Assembly (NCBI GenBank): GCA_002343075.1
Contig: DDRH01000067.1
Span: 76,211 to 92,038, forward strand
Reading direction: 5' to 3'
From: Phycisphaerales bacterium UBA2421
GTDB taxonomy: Bacteria > Planctomycetota > Phycisphaerae > Tepidisphaerales > Tepidisphaeraceae
Length of the DNA: 15,828 nucleotides
Shown here: in pieces, positions 9,101 through 15,819 of the stretch
Numbering within the stretch: the stretch's first letter is position 1
Layout of the letters: each line of letters begins with the position of its first letter
The notes under the pieces: generated by a model
Database searches by the model: none
The model's input: the letters and a program-made list of their open reading frames with translations, nothing else
What the model was told of the DNA's origin: nothing
Position numbers and translations under genes: made by a program

Positions 9101-11599
9101 TATTCTGCGGACGTTGCGGTGAGTGATCTAAAGTATAACGATGGCGCATCGTCGCTGGCGCGTGTTGCACAGTTCCGGGCATCCGTTCCGCGGTTTGATC
9201 CCTGGGGCGGCGCGATCACAATCGATGAGGTTTCGTCAGCGGGAGTGGAGGCCGATGTCACCCTCACGCGAAGTGGAACGCCAGAGTTGCTTGGACTGGC
9301 GATCGTCCCGGCCGCTGCCAATCCACAGGAAGCAACGCCTCTCCGCCCTACCGCCGTCGCGACCATTCCCTCCGCAGCCGCTCCCGAACAGCAGGATTTG
9401 GCCGCGCTGGTCGCCGAGGCCCGCAAACCACTGCCTCTGCTCAGCGTAGACAAACTCGATCTACAACTTAACCGGCTCACGATTCACAACCAGCTCTTTG
9501 AAGATGCAAAAGACGCCACGCTTTCTGATCTGCGCCTGCGCAACCTGAATCGACTGGAATGGGCGGGGGAAAATCCCGAGGCGCGTCCTCCGACGCAGTT
9601 CGAGTTTGCTGCAAAACTTTCACCCGCGGTCGGACAGGTGAATGCGACAGCGACAGTCGCACCGTTCGCCGCTGAGCCTTCGCTGCAACTGCTCATTTCC
9701 GCCAGCGGCATTCGCGGCGAGGCATTGACGGAGCTTGCCCCGCCATTGAAACAGTTTATCACCGGCGAACGACTCACCGAAGGCCAATTCGCACTCCAGC
9801 TCGACGCGCAGCTTCAGCCCGACCGCCGAGGCGGCGGCCCGCCGGATTACTCACGTGGATTTGGTGCCGATCTGGCCATCACCAACACCGCTTTTCGGCA
9901 ATCGCCGGAGGGCCAGATCCTGGCGGGGGTGGAGTCGATCCGTGTCGAAGGCATTCGTGTCGAACCACCGACGGGCAATGTGACCGCGAAATCGGTCGAG
10001 ATCGGCAAACCTGGCGCGTACATCCTGCGGGATGCAGATGGCGTGCAGGTCTTCGGGATTCTGGTCAAACTGCCCTTGCAGAGTCAGAGCACCGACGCTT
10101 CAGCCGCGCCGGAGGCGGTTGGCGCGGACGATGCCGCTTCGCAGCCCTCCGTCGCGCGCGGCGAGCCAGCCAATGTTGGTCCGTCTGCAAAGCCCGTCGG
10201 CGGCGAAATCCGAATCGACAAGCTTCAGGTCTCGGGGCTGGACGTAAAGATTGAAGATCGCAGCGTAACGCCCGCAACGGTCATCCCTCTCGACTCGCTC
10301 GACCTTGAAGCCGACGGGCTAAGCAATCGTGCATTGACCGAACCTCGCCCCATGCGTTTTGCGGTGGTCATGAGCGCGGGGAAGATCGATCTCCCAAAGC
10401 CGCTGACCGGCGGGGTTATCTCTGGGGTTCTGGGGGACCTCGGGAGCGTCGTGAGTGGCAGGGCGCAAGAAGTGCCGGCCGAAGCGGAACTGGAGCAACG
10501 TGCGCTGTTTTCCCAAGTCGCGGCCAGTGGTCGGGTGGCAATCTTCCCCGAGCCAAAGGGCTGGGTGAAAGCGAGTGTGAACGGCTTGGAACTGTCAGCA
10601 ATCCGTGGATTCGCCAACGCCGCAGGGGTCACCCTCGGCGGCGGGTTGTTCGATGCGAACATTGATGCGCGCGTCAAGGAAGGTGGCGTCATCGACACTC
10701 GCAATCGGCTTGTACTGACCGATCTGAAGCTCTCCGAGCCAGAAAACGGGCCGGTTGCGCGTTTCCTCAAGTTACCCGCCCCGCTGGATGCGGCGATCGG
10801 CGCGGTGCAGGATGCAGATGGTTCGATCACGCTGCCTATCAATGTACGAATCGAACAGGGCGCGCTGCAAATGAGCAGCGTTGTGGGCTCTGCCGTCGGG
10901 GCTGTCGGGCAGGTGGTGGCGACAGCTCTGGCAAGCGCGCCAGTGAAGATAGTTTCCGGCGTCGGTGGGCTTTTCGGTGACTCAGGAAAGAAACCGAGGG
11001 AGCCACGCACCGTAACGGTTCACTTTGCCAACGGCGATGCATCGATCGAAGCAGCAATGCATGCTGCACTTCAACCGCTGTTTGCCGAACTTCGCAAGAA
11101 CAGAAACATGGAGCTGACCCTGCGCCACGAAATGGCCACCAATGACATCAACATTGTGGCCACCCGCGCAAGCCCCGCTGCGGACGATCTGCAGAGCCTC
11201 GTGGAGAAGTTTCGGCAACAGCGGGGTGAGCTGCTCGAAGAGCGAGCCCGACTTGCCGGCACGGCACGGGCGAGCGCGGTAACGATGACGCCCGCGCGCG
11301 CTCAGGTGCCACTTGATGCGCTGCGCGAAATCGATCGACGACTTACATCGTTGGAAACATCGCTCGACACTGTACTTGAGCAACTCAAGCCTGGCGCCGA
11401 ACGACAAGCCGACCGCAGGACCCGCGCCGGTTCGCTGGCATTGGGACGACAGCGCCTGAGCGCAGTGCGCGACATGCTGCTCACGAGCAATGCCCGAGAT
11501 GCCGCGACGCGCGTACGATCAATTCCCCCGCAGTTTGCCGCCACACCCGATGCAGACAAGGGCCGCGTGGTAATCACGATCATCGAGAAGAAAAAGTAG
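6182..11599 (+). CDS. Giant AsmA-like / DUF748 inner-membrane-anchored periplasmic protein
   Basis: 1805 residues. A basic cytoplasmic start (KLPWRRR) leads into one membrane helix (about 28-52); the rest should lie in the periplasm. About six beta-rich units begin near residues 170, 407, 636, 850, 1083 and 1339 (for example VPIQLGSLTIDDAEVQWNDE). Several contain a segment like IAPYLPPGIEPRLKDGTLSL, and an R-D-A-x-G signature falls near unit borders (about 130, 344, 585, 815, 1282). Ala/Pro linkers lie at about 363-405, 1044-1075 and 1303-1335. The C-terminal part resembles DUF748: VQDADGSITLPINV (about 1540), a Val/Ala-rich stretch, then TVTVHFANGDASIEAA (about 1610). A charged, coiled-coil-like tail follows. 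Known: AsmA-like proteins such as YhdP and TamB act in phospholipid transport between membranes. Inferred: a similar bridging role here. Its ATG overlaps the preceding lipoprotein stop. Confidence 0.88.
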   Translation: MTESESTTPAGETPKKPARQKLPWRRRIIRALVIIVVLVIAVRLLFAVLLPAAINRVAGIYDLKIDYERSELSLLSGDAGLWHLTISPDTGGDPIATIEYVRGNISVLQLLLLRLEVWRAEADGVRLNVTREADGTVPLLDRVLAALPQAEPAKPVTTVSKDAPPLDLTSPIKLDALRLNNVRAVISDRAVVPALTTELSFTLRLSDVRSPVRPTTFELDLWMQPGLDFLRIEGTGKGTAESIDADLTMQMKGLQLDAIDAYSLPFGVIGQPKPMSANATASVHLKRLPAPAQAVGGTITIAQANLQHVGGDVAGVDSITIDLEEVGTDAVRVKSVLLSGSRLNAGRNARGNFYFGELEFVGRHNNAEPATPPTAAPSLASAATRPAVAKAEEAVPTQAGAAAPFVWSLGELKIADAKATFRDDFLTKTNTINAVLQELSVNNLVYDPLKPDATANISVKATIPDLAETLTLAGSATPFSTQRTLELTAAADGIDPVALKPYLDALGLESTLAGASFKSVIRSGIDAHGEGFRGDLQLKETSLTNASGVLFGFPLVSIEGVSHTPADGSTRVNAIRLKGPTLPIRRDADAMLAAFGLRVKGSANEPEKQIIRASDSGPTSQARPPAEFSLPDLTGLPQIAIGEFIWDDINIDFTDVPNDNTHMQVADAVIRAKNLVFGSIQVPATQPATLTAKLSAPGLVGGLAVDGTLVRPDSETYVLNIDAKSADITASQLAPYLAGLGIEPVLKAGSLSAKATGTLQLATDQISAALDASGVSYNDGEATLLAVEGAQLEARLTDNLLSLSRVAIKSPRAIIARDAEGHFIAGGLRIAPAEGAEFQRPFSPMIRLPVPIQLGSLTIDDAEVQWNDERTTAPVSVRATAGITVDNLVVGAKGAPGSVKVSLSADDLVKQLTIAGTLAAEHDRVSAAVRVDGNGLTFDRIAPYLPPGIEPRLKDGTLSLSLEANAGIAAEGGYSADVAVSDLKYNDGASSLARVAQFRASVPRFDPWGGAITIDEVSSAGVEADVTLTRSGTPELLGLAIVPAAANPQEATPLRPTAVATIPSAAAPEQQDLAALVAEARKPLPLLSVDKLDLQLNRLTIHNQLFEDAKDATLSDLRLRNLNRLEWAGENPEARPPTQFEFAAKLSPAVGQVNATATVAPFAAEPSLQLLISASGIRGEALTELAPPLKQFITGERLTEGQFALQLDAQLQPDRRGGGPPDYSRGFGADLAITNTAFRQSPEGQILAGVESIRVEGIRVEPPTGNVTAKSVEIGKPGAYILRDADGVQVFGILVKLPLQSQSTDASAAPEAVGADDAASQPSVARGEPANVGPSAKPVGGEIRIDKLQVSGLDVKIEDRSVTPATVIPLDSLDLEADGLSNRALTEPRPMRFAVVMSAGKIDLPKPLTGGVISGVLGDLGSVVSGRAQEVPAEAELEQRALFSQVAASGRVAIFPEPKGWVKASVNGLELSAIRGFANAAGVTLGGGLFDANIDARVKEGGVIDTRNRLVLTDLKLSEPENGPVARFLKLPAPLDAAIGAVQDADGSITLPINVRIEQGALQMSSVVGSAVGAVGQVVATALASAPVKIVSGVGGLFGDSGKKPREPRTVTVHFANGDASIEAAMHAALQPLFAELRKNRNMELTLRHEMATNDINIVATRASPAADDLQSLVEKFRQQRGELLEERARLAGTARASAVTMTPARAQVPLDALREIDRRLTSLETSLDTVLEQLKPGAERQADRRTRAGSLALGRQRLSAVRDMLLTSNARDAATRVRSIPPQFAATPDADKGRVVITIIEKKK

Positions 11600-11834
11600 C
11601 GGCAATTCGCCGGCCAAAAAATTCTTTTACTTTCTTCCTCCATTCGCATTGACCCACCGTGGGCGCACTTTCATAGTGTTGCGACTTTTGCTGGCCCGGA
11701 CTGGACTCTGGTTAAGGACGACCAACCCGCTACGGATGAATGATTCAATTCCGCGCCGTTCTGTTTTTCATCGAGCCTCGAAAGTCGCCTGGAGCGGTGG
11801 CCGCGAGGCGTTTTTTGAAGTGAAGGAGAGATGC
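11600..11834. other. Intergenic region and leader of the DUF5060 gene
   Basis: This 235 bp gap contains the putative promoter at 11649-11677, about 150 nt of leader, and a strong ribosome site (AAGGAG, 11823-11828). The frame of the downstream gene is open back to 11649, but its only TTG there coincides with the -35 box. A small CGGC/GCCG hairpin right after the preceding stop is followed by A, not T, so no terminator is called. Confidence 0.55.
11649..11677 (+). promoter_or_regulatory. Putative sigma-70-type promoter of the DUF5060 gene
   Basis: TTGACC (11649-11654), a 17-nt spacer and CATAGT (11672-11677) match 5 of 6 and 4 of 6 positions of the sigma-70 consensus. The start would be near 11684, giving a leader of about 150 nt. 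This supports transcription separate from the preceding large gene. Confidence 0.45.
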
Positions 11835-14132
11835 ATGCCAGATCGTCGTCCTCAAGCTGGTTTCATGGAGCAAACTCCGACCTTCATCGAAGCACTGGAG
11901 TCGCGCACGCACCTGGCAAACGTAACCGGCGCCATGGCGCAGTTTCAAGCCGTCACACTATCATTCAACGGGCCGCAATCTTCTGAGCTTCAGTCAAATC
12001 CCAACCCGTTTCTCGACTACCGACTGCAGGTAAACGTCGTCAGCCCCAGCGGGAAGGGGTACAGCCTGCCCGGTTTCTTCAACGGCGATGGCAAGGGCGG
12101 AGGAAGCGGTACAGTCTGGCAGGCCAAATTCTCCCCGGATGAAGTCGGCACATGGCGATACACTGCCAGCTTTCGTGCCGGGAACCAGGTCGCCATCGAT
12201 CTAAACCCCGCCGCGGGCACCGCTACAAGTTTTAATGGCGACTCGGGCAGTTTTAATGTCGGCCCCAGGCAGACGGCGCAAGGGTTTACTGGTAAGGGCA
12301 AGCTCCAATACGTCGGCGGGCATTACTACCGCTTTCAAGACGGCACTTACTACGTGAAAGCCGGCGCAAATGAGCCCGAAAACCTCCTCGGCTACGTCGG
12401 CTTCGACAATACGCCAAACGGCTGGCATAAGTATCAACCGCATGTCGCCGACTGGAAAACCGGCGACCCCGACTGGGGCGGCGGCAAGGGCAAGGCGATC
12501 ATCGGCGCAATCAATTACATCGCTTCCACAGGCCTGAATGCCATGTACTTCCTAACGCAAAACGTGGGCGGCCAGACCAAGGATGTCTGGCCGTGGGCGG
12601 GCAACGTCAACCGTGCTGGCTCGCCCAGCAACGACAACACGCACTACGACATCAGCAAGCTCGCCCAGTGGGATATCGTCTTCAACCATATGCAGAAGAA
12701 GGGCATCGCGCTTCACTTCATCTTTGCAGAGACAGAGGAAGCGACAAAGAAAGAACTCGACAACGCAACCCTCGGCACCGAGCGCAAGCTCTACTATCGC
12801 GAATTGGTCGCCCGCTTCGGCTACCACAATGCCGTCCAATGGAACCTGAATGAAGAGTATAATTGGCGCTACGCCATCCCGCCCGAAACAATCAAGCAGT
12901 GGGCAGGATACGTCCGCGCTGTCGATCCGTTTGATCGCCCCCTGACAGTCCACAGCCAGGCCTATCAGCAGCGCACATGGGGCTACTTTGTTGGCGATAA
13001 TCGGTTTGATTCCACCTCGCTTCAATACTACCAAGATGTCGCCGGATATGGTCGCGAGGTGGAGGTCTGGCGAACCCGCACCACCGCATCCGGCCGGCCC
13101 ATCGTGGTCTCAATCGATGAGGCGCGTGAAACAACCGACACCAACCAAACCGCGCAGCGAAAAGAGTTTCTCTGGCCCACACTGCTCTCCGGCGGCAACC
13201 TGGAGTGGTCCACCATCACCTTTGCCTGGAACGACAACCTCCGTCGCTACGATCAAATCAATCGCGATTCAGGACGCGCCCTGAACTTCATGAAACTCAT
13301 CCCGTTCTGGCAAATGAACCCCGCCGACGCGCTGGTCACCGGGGAAACCGGCACCTACGGCGGCGCGCAGGTGTTTGCCAAAAACAACGACACCTACGCA
13401 ATCTACTTTCCCAACGCCACCAGCACTGGTTCCATCAATCTATCCGGCACTACGGGCACCTTTGTTGCCCGGTGGTTCAATCCGCGCACCGGTGCGTTCG
13501 AGGGAGCAACCAAGTCCTTCGCCGGCGGGGGCAGCAGGACGATCGGCGCGCCGCCGGCCTCCAGCGCTGATGACTGGACGCTGCTCATCGCCCGCAGCAT
13601 CACTGGGAACCCCCCGCCAAGCGCTCACCCGCCCGTCACCCCCCCGCTGACCACCCCGCCATCTTCCCTGCCGGGCATCACCCGGCTTCGAGGCATGAAC
13701 CCCGACACCGGCCAACCCTATGCCAGGCTCGTCAATCTCACGAATAACATGGTCATCAACCTTGCCGATATGCCCACAAGAAGATGGACCGTCGATGCGT
13801 CGGTCAGCGGTGCGGCGAAAAGTGTCCGATTCGTACTTAACGGCCGTACCACGACCGAAAACGCCTCCCCGTGGGCCATGGTCGGCGATCATCCCGACGG
13901 CCGATTGAAGTGGGAAACCCTGCTACCCGGCACTTACACCCTCTCGGTAACCCCATACACGCAAAGCAACGCCACAGGCACCGCCGGCGCGACGACTACG
14001 ATCAAGTTTACCGTCGTCAACGCGGCCAACCGCGCCGCATCACCGCCAAGCATCATCCCCAGCGAGGGCAGCGATCTGGCACGGTTGGCCAGCCTCGCGT
14101 CATCTGGCGACATCCTCGATTCTTCCGCCTAA
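11835..14132 (+). CDS. Secreted DUF5060-type glycoside-hydrolase-like protein with C-terminal Ig-like domain
   Basis: 765 residues from ATG 11835, chosen because AAGGAG lies 6 nt upstream. The N-terminus has no classical signal peptide but carries IEALESRTHLA, the planctomycete-type motif found at the start of many exported proteins. A DUF5060-like beta domain (about 30-150; NPFLDYRLQVNVVSPSGK, GFFNGDGKG) comes first. A TIM-barrel hydrolase-like domain (about 160-490) follows, with GANEPENLLGY, WNLNEEYNW (336-344) and PIVVSIDEARE. By analogy with retaining glycosidases, Glu340 or Glu341 would be the acid/base and Glu429 the nucleophile (inferred). A small beta domain resembling the 'putative collagen-binding' domain of such enzymes spans about 495-585. 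A Pro/Thr linker (590-613) and an Ig-like domain (about 615-728, SVRFVLNGRTTTENASPWAM) complete it. The substrate is probably a polysaccharide but cannot be named. Confidence 0.87.
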   Translation: MPDRRPQAGFMEQTPTFIEALESRTHLANVTGAMAQFQAVTLSFNGPQSSELQSNPNPFLDYRLQVNVVSPSGKGYSLPGFFNGDGKGGGSGTVWQAKFSPDEVGTWRYTASFRAGNQVAIDLNPAAGTATSFNGDSGSFNVGPRQTAQGFTGKGKLQYVGGHYYRFQDGTYYVKAGANEPENLLGYVGFDNTPNGWHKYQPHVADWKTGDPDWGGGKGKAIIGAINYIASTGLNAMYFLTQNVGGQTKDVWPWAGNVNRAGSPSNDNTHYDISKLAQWDIVFNHMQKKGIALHFIFAETEEATKKELDNATLGTERKLYYRELVARFGYHNAVQWNLNEEYNWRYAIPPETIKQWAGYVRAVDPFDRPLTVHSQAYQQRTWGYFVGDNRFDSTSLQYYQDVAGYGREVEVWRTRTTASGRPIVVSIDEARETTDTNQTAQRKEFLWPTLLSGGNLEWSTITFAWNDNLRRYDQINRDSGRALNFMKLIPFWQMNPADALVTGETGTYGGAQVFAKNNDTYAIYFPNATSTGSINLSGTTGTFVARWFNPRTGAFEGATKSFAGGGSRTIGAPPASSADDWTLLIARSITGNPPPSAHPPVTPPLTTPPSSLPGITRLRGMNPDTGQPYARLVNLTNNMVINLADMPTRRWTVDASVSGAAKSVRFVLNGRTTTENASPWAMVGDHPDGRLKWETLLPGTYTLSVTPYTQSNATGTAGATTTIKFTVVNAANRAASPPSIIPSEGSDLARLASLASSGDILDSSA

Positions 14133-14175
14133 ATCACCGTTTTTTAGCCCCGGTCAGGCATTCTCAGTCACGCTC

Positions 14176-14204
14176 TTTCAAAACAGTTCCGCCGGGGTTA
14201 TACT
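14176..14204 (+). promoter_or_regulatory. Putative promoter of the tRNA-Ala gene
   Basis: TATACT (14199-14204) matches the -10 consensus at 5 of 6 positions and lies 29 bp before the tRNA. The -35 region at 17-nt spacing (TTTCAA) is weak, matching 3 of 6 positions. A start near 14211 would give a short 5' leader. Confidence 0.45.
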
Positions 14205-14232
14205 CCGTCGTTCAAAATCAAACTGCGATCCC

Positions 14233-14303
14233 GGGGCCATAGTGAAATGGGATCACGCGACCATGGCATGGTTGAATTTGGGGTTCAAATCCCCATGGCT
14301 CCA
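14233..14303 (+). tRNA. tRNA-Ala (anticodon GGC)
   Basis: A complete cloverleaf of 71 nt can be folded by hand. The acceptor pairs GGGGCCA with TGGCTCC and includes the G3-U70 wobble that is the identity element for alanyl-tRNA synthetase. The D arm is GTGA-AATGGGA-TCAC with A14 and the GG pair in the loop. The anticodon arm is CGACC-ATGGCAT-GGTTG, with anticodon GGC after U33. The variable loop is AATT; its last U can pair with A15. The T arm is TGGGG-TTCAAAT-CCCCA. The discriminator is A, and CCA is not encoded, so it must be added by nucleotidyltransferase. It reads GCC and GCU codons. Confidence 0.94.
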
Positions 14304-14311
14304 CTTACATC

Positions 14312-14352
14312 AACCGCCGCCCGCATTTTCCTGCGTGCGGCGGTTTTCGTTT
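14312..14352 (+). terminator. Intrinsic terminator of the tRNA-Ala gene
   Basis: AACCGCCGCCCGCA (14312-14325) pairs with TGCGTGCGGCGGTT (14332-14345), 14 positions with one mismatch, around a TTTTCC loop. TTTT (the first two T's also close the stem) and, after CG, TTT follow. It lies 8 nt after the tRNA and would end its transcript. Confidence 0.85.
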
Positions 14353-14634
14353 GGCGGGGCAGCTTTGCCAATCTCGACGCCGAGACTCGCCGGAATCTGT
14401 CATGACCCCTGTCGCACCCCCGCTGTCAACCGCTGGGCAAGACGCAATCACAGGCATCGACGACCGTTCGACCGCTTTGTGCATCACGCGCGCAGAGGCG
14501 ACAGAATCGGCCCCCTTCAATTACAATCGCCGCCGCCCGCCGGCCCGGTACAGCACATGAATCAGCCTCCCGCCGGTGCCAGTGAAGAAGAGGCCGAGCG
14601 ACGAATGTCCATCGTGAACAACCGTGCAGATAAA
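14353..14634. other. Region without a supported gene downstream of the tRNA
   Basis: About 280 bp with no convincing gene. A plus-strand frame starting at ATG 14557 (MNQPPAGASEEEAERRMSIV) looks protein-like for about 25 residues and then runs antisense through the pectate-lyase-like remnant. It has no clear ribosome site, so it is not called. Gene debris beside a tRNA gene would fit past integration or deletion, but no direct repeat of the tRNA end was seen. Confidence 0.4.
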
Positions 14635-14850
14635 TCAAAGGTCCCCGGCTCCTTTCTTTCCCGTGCCGACGTCGCGAGCCGGACGTGCCATAGGCCGGCG
14701 AGTGCAATGAGGCGGATGATAAATGAAATCAGTAGTGACCACTTTGATTTCCCCGGCTACGGCGTCCAAGGCTGCCTGAATGGCCAGAGTATCGTCTGTT
14801 GTCCCGTCCCCCACCGCGCCGTAGTCCGTTTTAACGATAATCCAAAACAT
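14635..14850 (-). pseudogene. Truncated pectate-lyase-like (beta-helix) gene fragment
   Basis: From ATG 14850 this frame encodes 71 residues beginning MFWIIVKTDYGAVGDGTTDD, then TLAIQAALDA. The pattern D-[YF]-GA-x-GDG-x-x-DDT-x-AIQ-x-A is the opening of the pectate lyase superfamily (Pectate_lyase_3) domain, normally followed by several hundred residues of right-handed beta-helix. Here the resemblance stops after about 30 residues and the tail (HPPHCTRRPMARPARDVGTG) looks unrelated, so I read it as a remnant. A good ribosome site (GGGAGG, 4-5 nt upstream) survives. It lies 40 bp after the PEP-CTERM gene on the same strand and could still be co-transcribed. It could instead be a real short protein; I see no signal peptide. 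Confidence 0.5.
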
Positions 14851-14890
14851 GCTGCCTCCCACACCAAAAAATAGTTGTCACCCGACGCGT

Positions 14891-15472
14891 TCAGGCGCGC
14901 GTTCGGCGTCGTAAGCTAAACCAAATCAATGGAACTAAGGTTGCCGCACCAGTCGGTTCGGGCACACCACGCACCAGCAAAGACGTTATGCTGCCTCTCA
15001 GATCTACGTTTTGAGTCGGAATGAACGCTGAAAAGTCAGCTCGCGTAGCAAGCGCCAAGTTTAGAGTTGGTGGCAGACTGTCATCCGCGAACGTGCCCGG
15101 TGGGAACGCAATAGAAATTACATATGAAAAACCGTTGTTGATGCTCCAACTGCTCCCAACTTCGTTGATCCCTGTAAGAATCTCACCAAAGCCAGTAAAC
15201 ACGATTGGAGTTGTAGAAGTGGGCCTTGGAGCAGTCCAAGTCAGATAATCATAGTCTCCCAAGGTCGGTGATGCGGCGTTATCCGGGGCTGCAGGATCAA
15301 ACCGCACGATTGTCACAAACGTGTCGCCCGGAGAGTAAATCGTTCCCGTCGTCTGCGTGTAACCCCCCCTAAACTCAAACTCAATCGGCAGCGCCGCGTT
15401 CGCGCGCGACGATACGACCGCGCTCATCACCATCGCAAACAACCCGATCACAATAGCTTTCGCACTCAACAT
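14891..15472 (-). CDS. Small secreted PEP-CTERM sorting-domain protein
   Basis: 193 residues. A signal peptide (hydrophobic core IVIGLFAMVMSAVV, cleavage likely after ANA at residue 26) leads to a small beta-rich, Thr/Pro-rich body with no recognised catalytic domain. The C-terminus is a PEP-CTERM signal: VPEP at 170-173, a hydrophobic stretch (TGAATLVPLIWFSL) and the basic end RRRTRA. Such proteins are exported, recognised by an exosortase, cleaved near PEP and usually linked to extracellular polysaccharide or the cell surface; the exosortase is not in this window. The start at ATG 15472 is supported by GAGGTGAG just upstream. Function of the body is unknown. Confidence 0.87.
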   Translation of the reverse strand: MLSAKAIVIGLFAMVMSAVVSSRANAALPIEFEFRGGYTQTTGTIYSPGDTFVTIVRFDPAAPDNAASPTLGDYDYLTWTAPRPTSTTPIVFTGFGEILTGINEVGSSWSINNGFSYVISIAFPPGTFADDSLPPTLNLALATRADFSAFIPTQNVDLRGSITSLLVRGVPEPTGAATLVPLIWFSLRRRTRA

Positions 15473-15696
15473 GGCTCACCTCAGAACAAAAAGGATTGGC
15501 CCCTTGGAAAACGCGCCCATGACTAACACCGAAACGCAGCCCTGACACCCGCTGCTAGACAGGACGCTAACGCGCCGTTTCACCAAAGCAAGAAAAATCC
15601 GGGGAGAATGGGCCGCGCGGCGTCTGTATCGTGTGGCAAATGCCGTTCTTGATGTGTCCAAACCTCGTCCTTGCAACCACGCTTTCGGTCTTCCAC

Positions 15697-15740
15697 AAAA
15701 AAACGGAGAGGCCCGCCCGCCACTGATAGCCCTCTATCCG
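15697..15740 (-). terminator. Possible intrinsic terminator (minus strand)
   Basis: On the minus strand CGGA-TA-GAGG (15740-15731) can pair with CCTC-TCCG (15711-15704), 8 pairs with a 2-nt bulge and a 19-nt loop, directly followed by seven T's (15703-15697). It could end a minus-strand transcript entering from the right. Its long loop and bulge make it only moderately convincing. Confidence 0.4.
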
Positions 15741-15777
15741 CGCCGCAGCGACTTTCTTCGTTCGACGCGGCGCGGAT
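15736..15777. repeat. Inverted repeat, 11-bp perfect arms
   Basis: ATCCGCGCCGC (15736-15746) is the exact reverse complement of GCGGCGCGGAT (15767-15777) across a 20-nt spacer. The left arm shares five bases (15736-15740) with the possible terminator stem, so the two hairpins cannot form together in one minus-strand RNA. Confidence 0.7.
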
Positions 15778-15786
15778 TCTTTATAA

Positions 15787-15819
15787 GCGCTGCGCTTTGC
15801 GCGACTGCTGGCGCAGCGC
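15787..15819. repeat. Inverted repeat, 9-bp perfect arms
   Basis: GCGCTGCGC (15787-15795) is the exact reverse complement of GCGCAGCGC (15811-15819) with a 15-nt spacer. It lies 9 bp from the preceding 11-bp inverted repeat. No T-run follows on either strand within the window. Confidence 0.65.

Noticed and set aside
11600..11625. Hairpin CGGC-AATTC-GCCG after the AsmA/DUF748 stop as a terminator
   Set aside because: Only four pairs, and followed by A's rather than T's on the plus strand.
14133..14150. Run of six T's after the DUF5060 gene stop as a terminator
   Set aside because: No stable hairpin directly precedes it; a CCCCGG/CCGGGG pairing further on has a loop of more than 40 nt.
14205..14320. 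Integration attachment site at the tRNA 3' end
   Set aside because: No direct repeat of the tRNA 3' end and no integrase gene seen in the window.
14242..14874. 210-codon plus-strand frame, including a part starting at ATG 14557
   Set aside because: Begins inside the tRNA, crosses its terminator and runs antisense to the pectate-lyase-like motif. The 14557 start has no good ribosome site, although its first 25 residues look protein-like.
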